Below the pieces are notes generated by a model. That model was not told the DNA's origin and did no database searches. It was given only the letters and a program-made list of their open reading frames with translations. From Streptomyces sporangiiformans (GTDB taxonomy: Bacteria > Actinomycetota > Actinomycetes > Streptomycetales > Streptomycetaceae): 64,000 nucleotides of DNA. Where the stretch lies: contig NZ_VCHX02000065.1 of NCBI RefSeq assembly GCF_005768555.2, positions 1 to 64,000 of the forward strand. Reading direction: 5' to 3'. Shown one piece after another: positions 29,625 through 38,702 of the stretch. The first letter of the stretch is position 1; the number at the start of each line of letters is the position of its first letter. A program made the translations under genes and the position numbers.

Positions 29625-30407
29625 CTAGACGGCGACGGGAGTCTGGTCCTGGGGCGCGGGGCCGCGCCCGGTGATGGCGAGGAAGGCGTCCTGGAGCGTG
29701 GCGTCGACCGACCCGGCGTACGTGAGCTTGAGTGCGCTCGGCGTGCCCTCGGCGACGACCGTGCCCTTGTCCACGATCACCAGACGGTCGGCGAGCGCGT
29801 CTGCCTCGTCGAGGTAGTGCGTGGTGAGGAAGACCGTGGTGCCGTACTCGTCGCGCAGCCGCCGCACCAGGTCCCACAGGTCGGCGCGGCTTCCCGGGTC
29901 GAGACCGGTCGTCGGCTCGTCGAGGAAGAGCACCTCGGGCCGGTGCATCAGGCCCATCGCGATGTCCAGCCGGCGGCGTTGCCCGCCGGAGAGCGCGGCG
30001 CACTTGCGGTCCAGGAGCTCGGTCAGATGCAGTTGGCCCGCCAACTCCTCGGCGCGCGCGGCCGCCTGAGGTTTCGTCAGGCGATAGAGGCGCCCCTGGG
30101 TGACCAGTTCCTCGCGTACGGAGATGGTCGGGTCGACGCCGCCGGACTGGGCGACGTAGCCGGTCTTCTCGCGTACGCCGCCGGGGTCGCGGGCCAGGTC
30201 GCAGCCCGCGACGGTGGCGGCGCCGCCGGTGGGGGCGAGCAGCGTGGTGAGCATCCGGAGGGTGGTCGTCTTGCCGGCGCCGTTGGGGCCGAGGAAGCCC
30301 AGGATCTCGCCCGGCCGGACGGTGAGGTCGATGCCCCGTACCGCCTCCACCGGGCCGCGTTTCGTCTGGAAGGTCCGGGCCAGGCCGGCCGTACTGATGA
30401 TTGCCAT
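29625..30407 (-). CDS. ABC transporter ATP-binding protein (DrrA-like)
   Basis: Nucleotide-binding subunit: Walker A GPNGAGKTTTLRML, Q-loop VAQSGGVDP, signature LSGGQRRRLDIAMGL, Walker B EVLFLDEPTTGLD, H-loop FLTTHYLDEADAL. Domain length 260 aa, with a short C-terminal DrrA-type extension (LQDAFLAITGRGP). I start it at ATG 30407 (MAIISTAGL); the frame is open 45 bp further. Divergent from the TetR gene at 30489, which probably controls it. Confidence 0.92.
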   Translation of the reverse strand: MAIISTAGLARTFQTKRGPVEAVRGIDLTVRPGEILGFLGPNGAGKTTTLRMLTTLLAPTGGAATVAGCDLARDPGGVREKTGYVAQSGGVDPTISVREELVTQGRLYRLTKPQAAARAEELAGQLHLTELLDRKCAALSGGQRRRLDIAMGLMHRPEVLFLDEPTTGLDPGSRADLWDLVRRLRDEYGTTVFLTTHYLDEADALADRLVIVDKGTVVAEGTPSALKLTYAGSVDATLQDAFLAITGRGPAPQDQTPVAV

Positions 30408-30488
30408 GCCCACAAGAAAAACAGAGTCACTGAAATTTTGCAACGACCCCAAATTTTAAGGGAGTCCAGCGAGCGCTACGATGAGGGC
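30408..30488. promoter_or_regulatory. divergent promoter/operator region of ABC exporter and tetR
   Basis: An 81-bp, unusually A+T-rich gap between divergent genes. It holds two AAATTTT blocks (30433-30439 and 30451-30457) with an 18-bp repeat period, plausible as operator half-sites for the neighbouring TetR protein. No clear -35/-10 pair can be assigned by eye. Confidence 0.4.
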
Positions 30489-31130
30489 ATGGCAGAGGGG
30501 CTCAGGGAGCGGAAGAAGCGCCAGACCAGGCAGTACATCTCCGACGTGGCGACCGGTCTGTTCCTGGAGCGCGGCTTCGACGCGGTGACGATCGCGGAGA
30601 TCGCGGAGGCGGCGGACGTCTCGGTCAATACGGTCTACAACTACTTCCCCAGCAAGGAAGACCTGTTTCTGGACCGTGTCGAGGGTGTCGTCGGCAAGCT
30701 CTCGCGCTGTGTGCGGGCCCGGGACGTGGGCGAGTCGGCGGGTGCCGCCGTGCTGCGAGAGCTGCGCGCGGAGGTCGAGGCGGTATCCCCCCGGATCGGC
30801 CTGATGGAGGGCTACGACCGGTTCATGAAGGTGATCCATGGCGCGGCCGGGCTCAAGGCCCGTCTCTGGTACATCCAGCAGGAGGTGCTCGACAGGCTGG
30901 AGGCGACACTGCGCGAGGAGACGGGCGCGGGCGAGAGCGACCCGATGCCCACCCTGGTCGCCGGTCAGCTCGCCTGGGTGCAGTCCACCCTCATGGCCAT
31001 GATCGGGCGCGCGATGGTCGCCGGTGGCAAGCCCGCCGAAGTGTCCCGCGAAGCCCTCGGCCTTCTCGACGACATGGAAGACCTTTTGAGTGAGAAGGTC
31101 CTCAACTACGCCGTACGGGCGGCGGAATGA
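30489..31130 (+). CDS. TetR family transcriptional regulator
   Basis: 213 aa. N-terminal TetR helix-turn-helix: RKKRQTRQYISDVATGLFLERGFDAVTIAEIAEAADVSVNTVYNYFPSKEDLF. The C-terminal half is a ligand domain without recognisable signature. Start ATG 30489 with GAGGG just upstream. By divergent position it probably represses the ABC exporter at 28848-30407 in the absence of a ligand. Confidence 0.9.
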   Translation: MAEGLRERKKRQTRQYISDVATGLFLERGFDAVTIAEIAEAADVSVNTVYNYFPSKEDLFLDRVEGVVGKLSRCVRARDVGESAGAAVLRELRAEVEAVSPRIGLMEGYDRFMKVIHGAAGLKARLWYIQQEVLDRLEATLREETGAGESDPMPTLVAGQLAWVQSTLMAMIGRAMVAGGKPAEVSREALGLLDDMEDLLSEKVLNYAVRAAE

Positions 31131-31255
31131 GTGCTGCCGGTGTGACGTCCGTCAGATGAGACGTGACGCGCATTACTTACCGGTCACACAGCCCCTCACG
31201 AGCGCTAAGGTCCGCCGGAGAGGGACATATAAACGGCGTGTTAGGGAGTCGGACT

Positions 31256-32104
31256 GTGGCACGGAAGCTTGCCGTCATCGGGGCGGGGCTCATGGGTTCC
31301 GGTATTGCCCAGGTATCCGCGCAGGCGGGCTGGGACGTCGTCCTGCGCGATGTCACCGATGAGGCACTGACCCGTGGCACCGACGGCATCAAGGCCTCGT
31401 ACGACAAGTTCGTCGGCAAGGGGAAGCTGGACGCCGCCGAGGCGGAGGCCGCACTCGGCCGGATCACCGCGACCACCGACCTGGACGCGGCCGCCGACGC
31501 GGACATCGTCGTCGAGGCCGTCTTCGAGAAGCTGGAAGTCAAGCACGAGATCTTCCGCACGCTCGACAAGCTGGTGCGGGACGAGACCGTGCTCGCGTCC
31601 AACACCTCCGCCATCCCGATCACCAAGATCGCGGCGGCCACCGAGCGTCCGGAGCGGGTCGTCGGCGTCCACTTCTTCTCGCCGGTCCCCATGATGCAGC
31701 TGTGCGAACTCGTGCGCGGCTACAAGACGAGCGACGAAACCCTCGCCACCGCGCGGGCGTTCGCCGAATCCGTCGGCAAGACCTGCATCGTCGTCAACCG
31801 CGACGTGGCCGGCTTTGTCACGACGCGGCTCATCTCGGCGCTCGTCGTCGAGGCGGCCAAGCTCTACGAGTCGGGCGTGGCCACCGCAGAGGACATCGAC
31901 CTCGCCTGCAAGCTGGGCTTCGGCCATGCCATGGGGCCGCTCGCCACCGCCGACCTGACGGGCGTCGACATCCTGCTGCACGCCACGAGCAACATCTACA
32001 CGGAGTCCCAGGACGAGAAGTTCGCCCCGCCGGAACTGATGCGCCGCATGGTGGATGCCGGTGACATCGGTCGCAAGAGCGGGCAGGGCTTCTACACGTA
32101 CTGA
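31256..32104 (+). CDS. 3-hydroxybutyryl-CoA dehydrogenase
   Basis: NAD(P)-dependent oxidation/reduction between 3-hydroxyacyl-CoA and acetoacetyl-type CoA. N-terminal Rossmann loop GAGLMGSGIAQV, catalytic His in GVHFFSPVPMM, then the C-terminal domain with NRDVAGFVTTRLISALVVEA and KLGFGHAMGPLATADLTGVD. 282 aa, the length of Hbd/PaaH proteins. GTG start (31256) with AGGGAG 7 bp upstream. Acts next to thiolases in butyryl-CoA or PHB-type chemistry; a thiolase is at 48693. Confidence 0.93.
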   Translation: MARKLAVIGAGLMGSGIAQVSAQAGWDVVLRDVTDEALTRGTDGIKASYDKFVGKGKLDAAEAEAALGRITATTDLDAAADADIVVEAVFEKLEVKHEIFRTLDKLVRDETVLASNTSAIPITKIAAATERPERVVGVHFFSPVPMMQLCELVRGYKTSDETLATARAFAESVGKTCIVVNRDVAGFVTTRLISALVVEAAKLYESGVATAEDIDLACKLGFGHAMGPLATADLTGVDILLHATSNIYTESQDEKFAPPELMRRMVDAGDIGRKSGQGFYTY

Positions 32105-32269
32105 CTTTGTGTCGGCCTGTACTGCCGTCACCCTTCGGAGTGATTTCGGTATCGGTTCGCTTACAGAGGGCAACTTCTGCCCCTGTAAGGCAGTCAGTCC
32201 TGGCACAACACAGGACACGGAAGACGTTCGGAAGACGCGGAGCACGAAACGCACTCTCGGGGAGCGCAT

Positions 32270-32593
32270 ATGCACATCAGGGGCGACCACGCCGAGCTGG
32301 TCGTCGGGGGCCGCCTCGACGTAGTCAGCGCGGCGGACGCCCGTACGGTCCTGCACTCGGCTGTCGACGACGGAGCCGGCGACCTGGTGCTCGACCTGTC
32401 AGAGCTGGACTCCTGGGACGCCACCGGGCTCGGTGTCATCATGGGGGCCCACCGGCGGGCGGGGCGGTGCGGCCGGACGCTTGTGCTGCGCGGCGTACCG
32501 CCGCAAATGCAACGCCTGCTGGTGGCGACCCGGTTGCACCGGATCCTGGCGATCGAGGGTGGCATCGGGGTGGAGTCGCTGCCTCGGGTCTGA
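32270..32593 (+). CDS. STAS-domain anti-sigma-factor antagonist
   Basis: 107-aa single STAS domain (SpoIIAA/RsbV family). The phosphorylation site of the family (D-S-S-G-L-G in SpoIIAA) reads DATGLG here, with Thr52 as the candidate acceptor. It should bind an anti-sigma kinase and free a sigma factor when unphosphorylated; no such kinase gene is in this window. Start ATG 32270, GGGGAG 10 bp upstream. Confidence 0.88.
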   Translation: MHIRGDHAELVVGGRLDVVSAADARTVLHSAVDDGAGDLVLDLSELDSWDATGLGVIMGAHRRAGRCGRTLVLRGVPPQMQRLLVATRLHRILAIEGGIGVESLPRV

Positions 32594-32842
32594 AGGCCCG
32601 GAGTGAGGGCCCCGGGCCGCCGCCCGCCAGGTGAAACGTGCGGCAAGCGCAATCCTCACGAAGCTGTGACGTCTCGGACGGCTCCGTACCCCCTGTGTTC
32701 GTAGATACTGAGAAAAGGTTTAAGGTTCGGCTGCCCGCCGCTCCACAAACCCATGAGCGGGCACCGGACCAGAAGCGACAGCGCAGTGTGCGGCAAGGCC
32801 GGGAGGGGCTCGGCACACGACGCTTTTGGGGGGCTTGGACCT

Positions 32843-35422
32843 ATGGACCCGACGAACCGGGGACCCGAAGAGTACGGCCATGACGATGACGGCCAGGCGC
32901 CTCGCCAGCGCCCGCCGCGCGATCCGATCACGTACGCCCTGGGGCAGGGAAACGCCCAGCAGGCGTCGGCACTGGCCCGCACCGTCCAGCTGGTGTCGGG
33001 CGACTACCTGCTCACCGTCAACCCCGTCGACGGCAGTGAGATAGAGCTCTGCCCACCGGGAGAGCGGCCGGGAACGCCCACCAGGTTCACGCCCGCCGAG
33101 CGCGCCGAACAGGCCCGCGCCTCGCGGCCGCCCGTACCACCCGGGCCGGCCCAGCCCAGGCTGCCGCTCCTGGAGCGTCAGGAGGAGCGTGAGCGGCTTG
33201 TACGCCTGCTTGCGCGCGGGCGCTCCGTACGGCTGACCGGGCCCTCGGGCTCGGGCCGCACCGTGCTCCTCGACGCCGTCGCCGACGACTGCGCGGACCT
33301 CGCGCCCGACGGTGTCGTGCGCCTCAGCGGACACCGCCGCACGGCGAACGATCTGCTGCGTGACCTCTTCGCGTCCGTCTACAGCGCCCCGCTGTACCGG
33401 CCGGAACAGGACGAACTGCTCACGCTCGTCCGCGAGATCGGCGCGGTCGTCATCCTCGACGACGTGGAGTTCGGCGGCAGCGCGCTGGACGAACTGCTCG
33501 ACGCGACGCCCGAGTGTGCCTTCTTGATCTCCGCGACGCCCGATGTCGCCGCGCCGTCCGCCGATTCCCTCCTCGAAGAGGTGTTCCTCGGCGGTCTCGG
33601 CCGCGCCGGCGGGCTCGAACTGCTCGAGCGGGCCGTCGGACGCGTACTGACCGACAACGAGGCGGACTGGGCGGGCGACCTCTGGTTCGAGTCCGAAGGG
33701 CTGCCGCTGCGCTTCGTGCAGGCCGGCGCGCTGCTGCGGCAGCGCGACCAACTGCGCGCCGACCCGAACGCCTTCGACGAGTTCGGGTACTTCGAGGACG
33801 CTCCCGTGGACGCGCCCTTCGACGCCGAGGACGGCCACGACGTACCGCTGCCGTCGCTCGCCGAGGGCGCCGCGCCCGCGGAGCTGCTCGCGTCCCGGCT
33901 CAGCGAGTCGGCGCGCAGCACGCTGCGGTTCGCGGTCGCGCTGGGCGGCGAGGTGCCGCACCAGGCGCATCTGCCCGCGCTGGTCGGGGACACGCACGCG
34001 GACGCCGCGCTCGCGGAGCTCGTCGGCTGCGCGCTCGTCACGCCGGTCGGCTCGCACTACCGGCTCGCGGCCGGCGTGCAGACCCAGCTGGAGGCGGTCG
34101 GGTTCGCGTCCGATGCCGGGGAAAAAGTGCGCGCCGCGGCCGAGCACTATGCCTGGTGGACGGGGCATCCGTCGGTCACCCCGGAGCGGGTCGCCGCCGA
34201 GGCGGACGCCGTGCTCGCGGCGCTGACCGCCCTGGTGCCGGTCAGCGTGCCACCGGCCGACGACGAGGAGGAGGAGAGCGTCGCCGTGCGGCTGGCGCGC
34301 TCGGCCGCGCCCGCGTTGGCCGCGGGGTTGCACTGGAGCGCCTGGGAGCGCGCGCTGCGCTGCGGTGCAGAGGCGTCCCGGCTCACCGGTGAGGTCCCCG
34401 ATCAGGCCTACTTCCACCACGAGTTGGGCATACTCGCCCTCTGCGACGGACAGTTCGAGCGGGCCCGGGCCGAGTTGGAGGCCTCCATCGGGCTGCGTGG
34501 CGCCCTTGCCGACAAGCGCGGCACGGTCGCCGGCCGGCGAGCCCTGGCACTGGTCGCCGACCGCTCCGGAGTCACGCCGAGCGGGCTGGGCTCTCCGGCG
34601 GGCGAGGAGGTGTCCGGCGCGCGTTACGAGGAGTCGGCGTCGCCTCCCGGTGGCGTACCGGCCGCGTTTGCCGCGGTCCCACCGGTCCAGCCGCCCCAAC
34701 AGTTCGGCGATCCCTCGACGTTGGTCACGCACCGGACCGGGCCGTCCTCGCAGCCGCGCCCGGGTGGCGTCAAGCGTCTGGTGAGCGGCACCCGGCGCAA
34801 TCTGGTGGCCGCGAGCGCGGGCGCGCTCCTCGTCGCCGTGCTCGGCACGGTGGTGACGCTCGGCGCGACCTCGAACAACGACAACACTCCGTCGGAGAAG
34901 GTCGGCGTCAACCCGTCGGCGAGCGCGGGCGAGGGCGGCGGCGGCCTCGGCGCGGACGAGCCGAGGAAGGACGGCGGCGACGCGGGTTCGACGAGCCGTC
35001 CGACGGACCCGGGGGAGGACGGTGTGCTGGGCACCGCGGACGACCCGACGCCGTCGAGCGGTACGGGCGGGGAGCCGTCGGACGCCCCGAGCGGGTCGAA
35101 GGACCCGAGTGACCCGCCCCAGTCGACGTCGAAGCCACCGTCCTCGCCGAAGCCGCCGTCGAGCCCGCCGCCGTCCAGCCCGAGGCCGCCGTCGAGCCCG
35201 CCGCCGTCCTCGCCGAGGCCGCCGTCGAGTCCACCGGCGTCCAGCCCGGAGCCGTCGGACCCCCCGTCGTCCCCGGAGACCTCGGACTCGGCCAGTGGCC
35301 CGGCCCCCAGCGCACCGGCTTCCAGCCCGGCAGTGAGCAGCTCCGCGAGCGGCCCGGCGGACAGCGACGCGCCGGGGTCGCCGAGCGGATCCGATACGGC
35401 CGATACGCCGACGGTGATCTGA
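32843..35422 (+). CDS. large P-loop ATPase-like protein with C-terminal membrane anchor and Ser/Pro tail
   Basis: 859 aa, function unknown. An N-terminal disordered stretch is followed by a STAND/AAA-like ATPase from about residue 112. Walker A is GPSGSGRT, with Arg in place of the usual Lys; Walker B-like VVILDDVEF follows. An Ala/Arg/Leu-rich helical region, partly TPR-like (FHHELGILALCDGQFERARAELEASIGLRG), runs to about 580. One membrane helix (VAASAGALLVAVLGTVVTLGA, about 653-673) is followed by a 180-residue Ser/Pro/Gly/Asp tail with PPSSP repeats, presumably outside the cell. ATG 32843 is chosen; the frame is open 90 bp upstream. It lies 249 bp downstream of the STAS gene. Confidence 0.75.
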   Translation: MDPTNRGPEEYGHDDDGQAPRQRPPRDPITYALGQGNAQQASALARTVQLVSGDYLLTVNPVDGSEIELCPPGERPGTPTRFTPAERAEQARASRPPVPPGPAQPRLPLLERQEERERLVRLLARGRSVRLTGPSGSGRTVLLDAVADDCADLAPDGVVRLSGHRRTANDLLRDLFASVYSAPLYRPEQDELLTLVREIGAVVILDDVEFGGSALDELLDATPECAFLISATPDVAAPSADSLLEEVFLGGLGRAGGLELLERAVGRVLTDNEADWAGDLWFESEGLPLRFVQAGALLRQRDQLRADPNAFDEFGYFEDAPVDAPFDAEDGHDVPLPSLAEGAAPAELLASRLSESARSTLRFAVALGGEVPHQAHLPALVGDTHADAALAELVGCALVTPVGSHYRLAAGVQTQLEAVGFASDAGEKVRAAAEHYAWWTGHPSVTPERVAAEADAVLAALTALVPVSVPPADDEEEESVAVRLARSAAPALAAGLHWSAWERALRCGAEASRLTGEVPDQAYFHHELGILALCDGQFERARAELEASIGLRGALADKRGTVAGRRALALVADRSGVTPSGLGSPAGEEVSGARYEESASPPGGVPAAFAAVPPVQPPQQFGDPSTLVTHRTGPSSQPRPGGVKRLVSGTRRNLVAASAGALLVAVLGTVVTLGATSNNDNTPSEKVGVNPSASAGEGGGGLGADEPRKDGGDAGSTSRPTDPGEDGVLGTADDPTPSSGTGGEPSDAPSGSKDPSDPPQSTSKPPSSPKPPSSPPPSSPRPPSSPPPSSPRPPSSPPASSPEPSDPPSSPETSDSASGPAPSAPASSPAVSSSASGPADSDAPGSPSGSDTADTPTVI
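35132..35260 (+). repeat. in-frame Ser/Pro codon repeats
   Basis: Tandem near-copies of CCGTCGAGCCCGCCGCCGTC with AGCCCGAGG/TCGCCGAGG variants encode the PPSSP repeats of the extracytoplasmic tail of the preceding gene. The repeat stays in frame and is likely to vary in length between strains. Confidence 0.7.
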
Positions 35423-35439
35423 CCACGAGCACATGGCAG

Positions 35440-35473
35440 AGGGCCGGGTCCTGTCGAGGGACCCGGCCCTTTC
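35440..35473. terminator. terminator between P-loop ATPase gene and nucS
   Basis: AGGGCCGGGTCC (35440-35451) pairs perfectly with GGACCCGGCCCT (35459-35470), loop TGTCGAG, followed by TTT. It lies between convergent genes. Confidence 0.85.
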
Positions 35474-35541
35474 GTCGTCTCAGGGGTCAGACGGGCAGAG
35501 GGGGCGGAGGGGGGCAGAGGGGCCCGTCGCCCGTAAAGCGG

Positions 35542-36222
35542 TCAGAACAACCGCAGCTTGTCGTCCTCGATGCCGCGCAGGGCGTCGTAGTCGAGCACCG
35601 TGCAGCCGATGCCGCGGTCGGTGGCGAGTACGCGGGCCTGCGGCTTGATCTCCTGGGCCGCGAAGATGCCGCGTACCGGCGCGAGGTGCGGGTCGCGGTT
35701 CAACAGGTCCAGATACCGCGTCAGTTGCTCCACGCCGTCGATCTCGCCGCGCCGCTTGATCTCCACGGCGACGGTCTGTCCTTCGGCGTCCCGGCAGAGG
35801 ATGTCCACGGGACCGATGGCCGTCATGTACTCGCGGCGGATCAGCGAGTAGCCCTCGCCGAGGGTCTCGATGCGGTCGGCGAGCAGCTCCTGGAGGTGTG
35901 CTTCCACGCCATCCTTGATCAGGCCGGGGTCCACGCCGAGCTCGTGCGAGGAGTCGTGGAGGATCTCCTCCATCGTGATGATGAGTTTCTCGCCTGCCTT
36001 GTTGCTGACGGTCCACACGGCTGCCGTGTCCCCGTCGTCTCCCGGCCCCTCCTTCACGGTGCAGGGCGGAGACATCCAGTTGAGGGGCTTGTAGGCCCGG
36101 TCGTCCGCATGGATCGAGACACTGCCGTCCGCCTTCACCAGGACGAGGCGGGGCGCCGACGGGAGATGAGCGGTGAGCCGGCCGGCGTAGTCGACGGAGC
36201 AGCGGGCAATGACGAGACGCAT
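35542..36222 (-). CDS. nucS: mismatch-specific endonuclease NucS
   Basis: Cleaves both strands at mismatches; it is the core of the non-canonical mismatch repair that replaces MutS/MutL in actinobacteria and archaea. N-terminal DNA-binding/dimer domain, C-terminal RecB-like nuclease with Asp140 in GPVDILCRD and the E-x-K pair Glu154/Lys156 in [17 protein letters not shown]. 226 aa, standard length. The start [14 protein letters not shown] at 36222 matches the family; the frame is open another 318 bp upstream. Confidence 0.94.
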   Translation of the reverse strand: MRLVIARCSVDYAGRLTAHLPSAPRLVLVKADGSVSIHADDRAYKPLNWMSPPCTVKEGPGDDGDTAAVWTVSNKAGEKLIITMEEILHDSSHELGVDPGLIKDGVEAHLQELLADRIETLGEGYSLIRREYMTAIGPVDILCRDAEGQTVAVEIKRRGEIDGVEQLTRYLDLLNRDPHLAPVRGIFAAQEIKPQARVLATDRGIGCTVLDYDALRGIEDDKLRLF

Positions 36223-36576
36223 GGTCGGCAACGCTACTCGACGGGTGGCGGTCCGCGCGATTCGCCTACCGGCGACGCCCCATCGCCCCGTGGAGAAGCT
36301 CCGGTTCGCACCCATTACCTCTCCCTTTGCCACCTCTCTCCCCTGAACCCGAATCGTCGCGTCGTGCCCAATTGCCTGTGGCAAGTGCTGTTCGGAAGTG
36401 GCCGGTTGTGTGCACATTGGGCCCTGTCTGTGTTCCAGATGTCCTGGTGCGATCAAGAACAGTTGCCTACCGTATAAACGGGAGGTCGCGGTGCGTATAC
36501 GCAGCGTGTTCGATGGTCGGCCTCCCTCCCTGTCAGTCAACCCCCTCTGGCGAGAGGGGGTGCGAGAGGAGAACCC
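36223..36576. other. intergenic region between nucS and SCO5389-like gene
   Basis: A 354-bp divergent gap that must carry both promoters. A TATAAA hexamer at 36473-36478 is the best -10 candidate for the rightward gene, without a clear -35. A GGAGG plus GTG at 36491 opens a 65-codon frame that runs into the next gene out of frame and is probably not real. A CCCCCTCTGGCGAGAGGGGG hairpin (36541-36560) lies just before the ribosome binding site AGAGGAG and could affect translation. Confidence 0.4.
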
Positions 36577-36969
36577 ATGTCGCTGGACGTCTCACCGGCC
36601 CTACTCGAAAAGGCCGAGCGAGGCGAGGTCGACGAAGCGGAATTCGTCGACTGCGTCCGGACCTCCCTGCCCTATGCATGGGAGATGATCAGCTCCCTGG
36701 TGGCCCAGCTGAAGGTGGACGGCGGCCCGTTCGCCGACAACCAGACACCGCCACCGGACGAGCAGGCACGTGGCCAGCTGCTGCGTGCGCTCGCGAGCGA
36801 CGCGATACGCGGTGCGCTGCAGCGGCACTTCGGAGTGCGGCTGGCCTTCCAGAACTGCCACCGGGTGGCCGTGTTCCCGCTGGACGGGTCGGTGGACGAC
36901 ACCCTGACGCGCTTCACCTCGGTGCGCAGCCAACTGCTGAACCAGTCTCCGGAGTTCCGGGACTGCTGA
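36577..36969 (+). CDS. SCO5389-like conserved protein
   Basis: 130-aa soluble protein of unknown function, conserved in Streptomyces next to nucS (from memory, the SCO5389 family). N terminus [37 protein letters not shown], a Pro-rich linker ([12 protein letters not shown]), and a C-terminal hydrophobic strand ([18 protein letters not shown]). Two Cys, no obvious catalytic motif. ATG 36577, AGAGGAG upstream after a hairpin. Confidence 0.75.
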   Translation: MSLDVSPALLEKAERGEVDEAEFVDCVRTSLPYAWEMISSLVAQLKVDGGPFADNQTPPPDEQARGQLLRALASDAIRGALQRHFGVRLAFQNCHRVAVFPLDGSVDDTLTRFTSVRSQLLNQSPEFRDC

Positions 36970-36976
36970 GCGCAGC

Positions 36977-37049
36977 GATGCCGTATGGCTTGCCGCCCCG
37001 CACGCGGGAGGTGCATCTGGTACCGGGGCGGCAAGCTTCCCGTGGCATC
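36977..37049. terminator. long hairpin between convergent genes
   Basis: GCTTGCCGCCCC (36988-36999) pairs perfectly with GGGGCGGCAAGC (37025-37036), and an outer GATGCC/GGCATC arm (36977-36982, 37044-37049) extends it. It starts 8 bp after the SCO5389-like stop; bidirectional terminator. Confidence 0.75.
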
Positions 37050-37103
37050 GGCCTGTTCAGCCCCGCTGAGGGGCCGTTCCGTGGATCCGTTCTGCGGGGC
37101 CGT

Positions 37104-38132
37104 TCACCGCAGGCGGGGCAGTACCTCGGCGCCCAGGCGTCGTACGTTCTCCTCCGTGGCGGCCAGGTCGCCCGAGCCCTCCACGAGGAGAGCGAAGCGC
37201 GTGATGCCCGTGCGTTCCGAGGTGGCTGCCAGGCGGTCGGCGCACAGTTGGGGGGTGCCTACCGGGTGCAGGCCGCAGAGCAGTTCGGTGTAGGCCAGCG
37301 GGTCGCGCATCGCGCGGGCGCGGCCGTCCACCGTCACATGGGCTTCGAGTCCCTGCTTCAGCCAGCCCGGCATCGCCTTGAGGAGCGCTTCGGCCGCGTC
37401 GGTGCGACGGTCCGCGATCTGTGCGACACCGGCCGAGACATGGGCCGCGCCCGCGATCTCGTCGGACGAGCGCCCCGCGGCCCGCGCGCAGGCGCGCCAC
37501 AGCGCGACCATCTCCGCCTTCTCCTCGTCCCCGACATGCATGCCGAGCAGCATCGACAGGCCGCGCTCGGCGGCCAGCCGGACGCTCGCCGGTGATGTGC
37601 AGGCGACGACGACCTCCGGCCCGTCCCCGCCCGTCAGGGCCTCCGACGGCCTGGGGACGACGGGGACTTCACGGAAGGCGAAGCGCTTGCCCTCGCCCGC
37701 GACGGAGGGTTCGCGCAGCCAGCGAACCAGCAGATCGAGTGATTCCGGGAACCCCTTCTCGTACGCCTCGAGGCCCGCCCCGAAGACCTCCAGGTCGACC
37801 CACGGCCCACCGCGTCCCACTCCCAGCGAGAACCGTCCACCGGACGTCACGTGCAGCAGCGCGGCCTGCTCGCCGAGCGCCACGGGGTGTGCGGTGGGCA
37901 GCACGCTGACCGCCGTGCCGACCCGGATGCGACGGGTGCGGCCGAGCAGCAAAGCGGCGAGTGTGACCGCCGACGGGCACGTCCCGTACGGCACGAAGTG
38001 GTGCTCTGCCAGCCATATTGTGTCGAGCCCCGCCTCCTCGGCGACCTCCGCCGAACGCACCGCGCGGTGCAGCGCCTCCCCCTGGCCCTGCCCCGGGAAC
38101 TGGGCTGCCAGTACAAAGCTTCCTACGCGCAT
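37104..38132 (-). CDS. LLM-class (luciferase-like) flavin-dependent oxidoreductase
   Basis: 342-aa TIM-barrel protein of the bacterial luciferase-like superfamily, using FMN or F420. Family features: IWLAEHHFVPYGTCPSAVTLAALLLGRTRRIRVGTAV, HPVALGEQAALLHVTSGGRFSLGVGRG, and the late PEVVVACTSPASVRLAAERG. The substrate is unknown. ATG 38132 preceded by AAGGAGGCAGGAG; the frame is open 105 bp further. Confidence 0.88.
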   Translation of the reverse strand: MRVGSFVLAAQFPGQGQGEALHRAVRSAEVAEEAGLDTIWLAEHHFVPYGTCPSAVTLAALLLGRTRRIRVGTAVSVLPTAHPVALGEQAALLHVTSGGRFSLGVGRGGPWVDLEVFGAGLEAYEKGFPESLDLLVRWLREPSVAGEGKRFAFREVPVVPRPSEALTGGDGPEVVVACTSPASVRLAAERGLSMLLGMHVGDEEKAEMVALWRACARAAGRSSDEIAGAAHVSAGVAQIADRRTDAAEALLKAMPGWLKQGLEAHVTVDGRARAMRDPLAYTELLCGLHPVGTPQLCADRLAATSERTGITRFALLVEGSGDLAATEENVRRLGAEVLPRLR

Positions 38133-38350
38133 CGCACTCCTGCCTCCTTGGCGCCGACGCGACTCCCCCAACCCGCATAACCGTCTGACACGTGCCAAAG
38201 ACACGGCTTGACGGGGAGATTGGCGGATTGTCTGCAAAGTGAGCCGGTCGTGCGGCGGCTCTGTGGGCTCGGTGAGGTACGTCTACCCACGGTTGCCCCG
38301 CGTAGGCTGGAGGCGGCCCGTGCTCCCTGTAAAAGCTCGTGAGGTGTCCT

Positions 38351-38683
38351 GTGTCCCCGCGCCGCAATCGTCCCAAGGGCGCCGACTCGTCCGGCCGGAG
38401 AGGGGGCGAGGACCGTACCGACCGCTACGGCGGCTGGCAGTCCACGGAGAGCTGGCAGGGCGACGAGTGGAGCGTGCGCCATGTGGCGGGCGCGAGCGCC
38501 GAGGGCAAGACCTACCGCTGCCCGGGCTGCGACCAGATGATCCCCTCCGGCCTCCCGCACGTGGTGGCCTGGCCCGCGCACGCGGGCGTGGACGACCGCC
38601 GCCACTGGCACAAGGCGTGCTGGAACGCGAAGGACCGCCGCACCACCCGGGTGCAGCGGTCCCGCAACGGGCCGAGGTTCTGA
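38351..38683 (+). CDS. small zinc-ribbon-like protein
   Basis: 110 aa, basic. A single likely metal site: TYRCPGCDQMIPSGLPHVVAWP (Cys-x2-Cys), then HWHKACW, so C-x2-C with His/Cys as further ligands. The N-terminal 50 residues are charged and disordered. Often annotated as ATP/GTP-binding in Streptomyces, but I see no P-loop. GTG 38351 with GAGG 6 bp upstream. Confidence 0.65.
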   Translation: MSPRRNRPKGADSSGRRGGEDRTDRYGGWQSTESWQGDEWSVRHVAGASAEGKTYRCPGCDQMIPSGLPHVVAWPAHAGVDDRRHWHKACWNAKDRRTTRVQRSRNGPRF

Positions 38684-38702
38684 GGTCCTCGCACTACGTC
38701 CG

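Noticed and set aside
36491..36688. 65-codon ORF with GGAGG and GTG before the SCO5389-like gene
   Set aside because: It runs over 100 bp into the next gene out of frame, and its C-terminal half is just the shifted translation of that gene.
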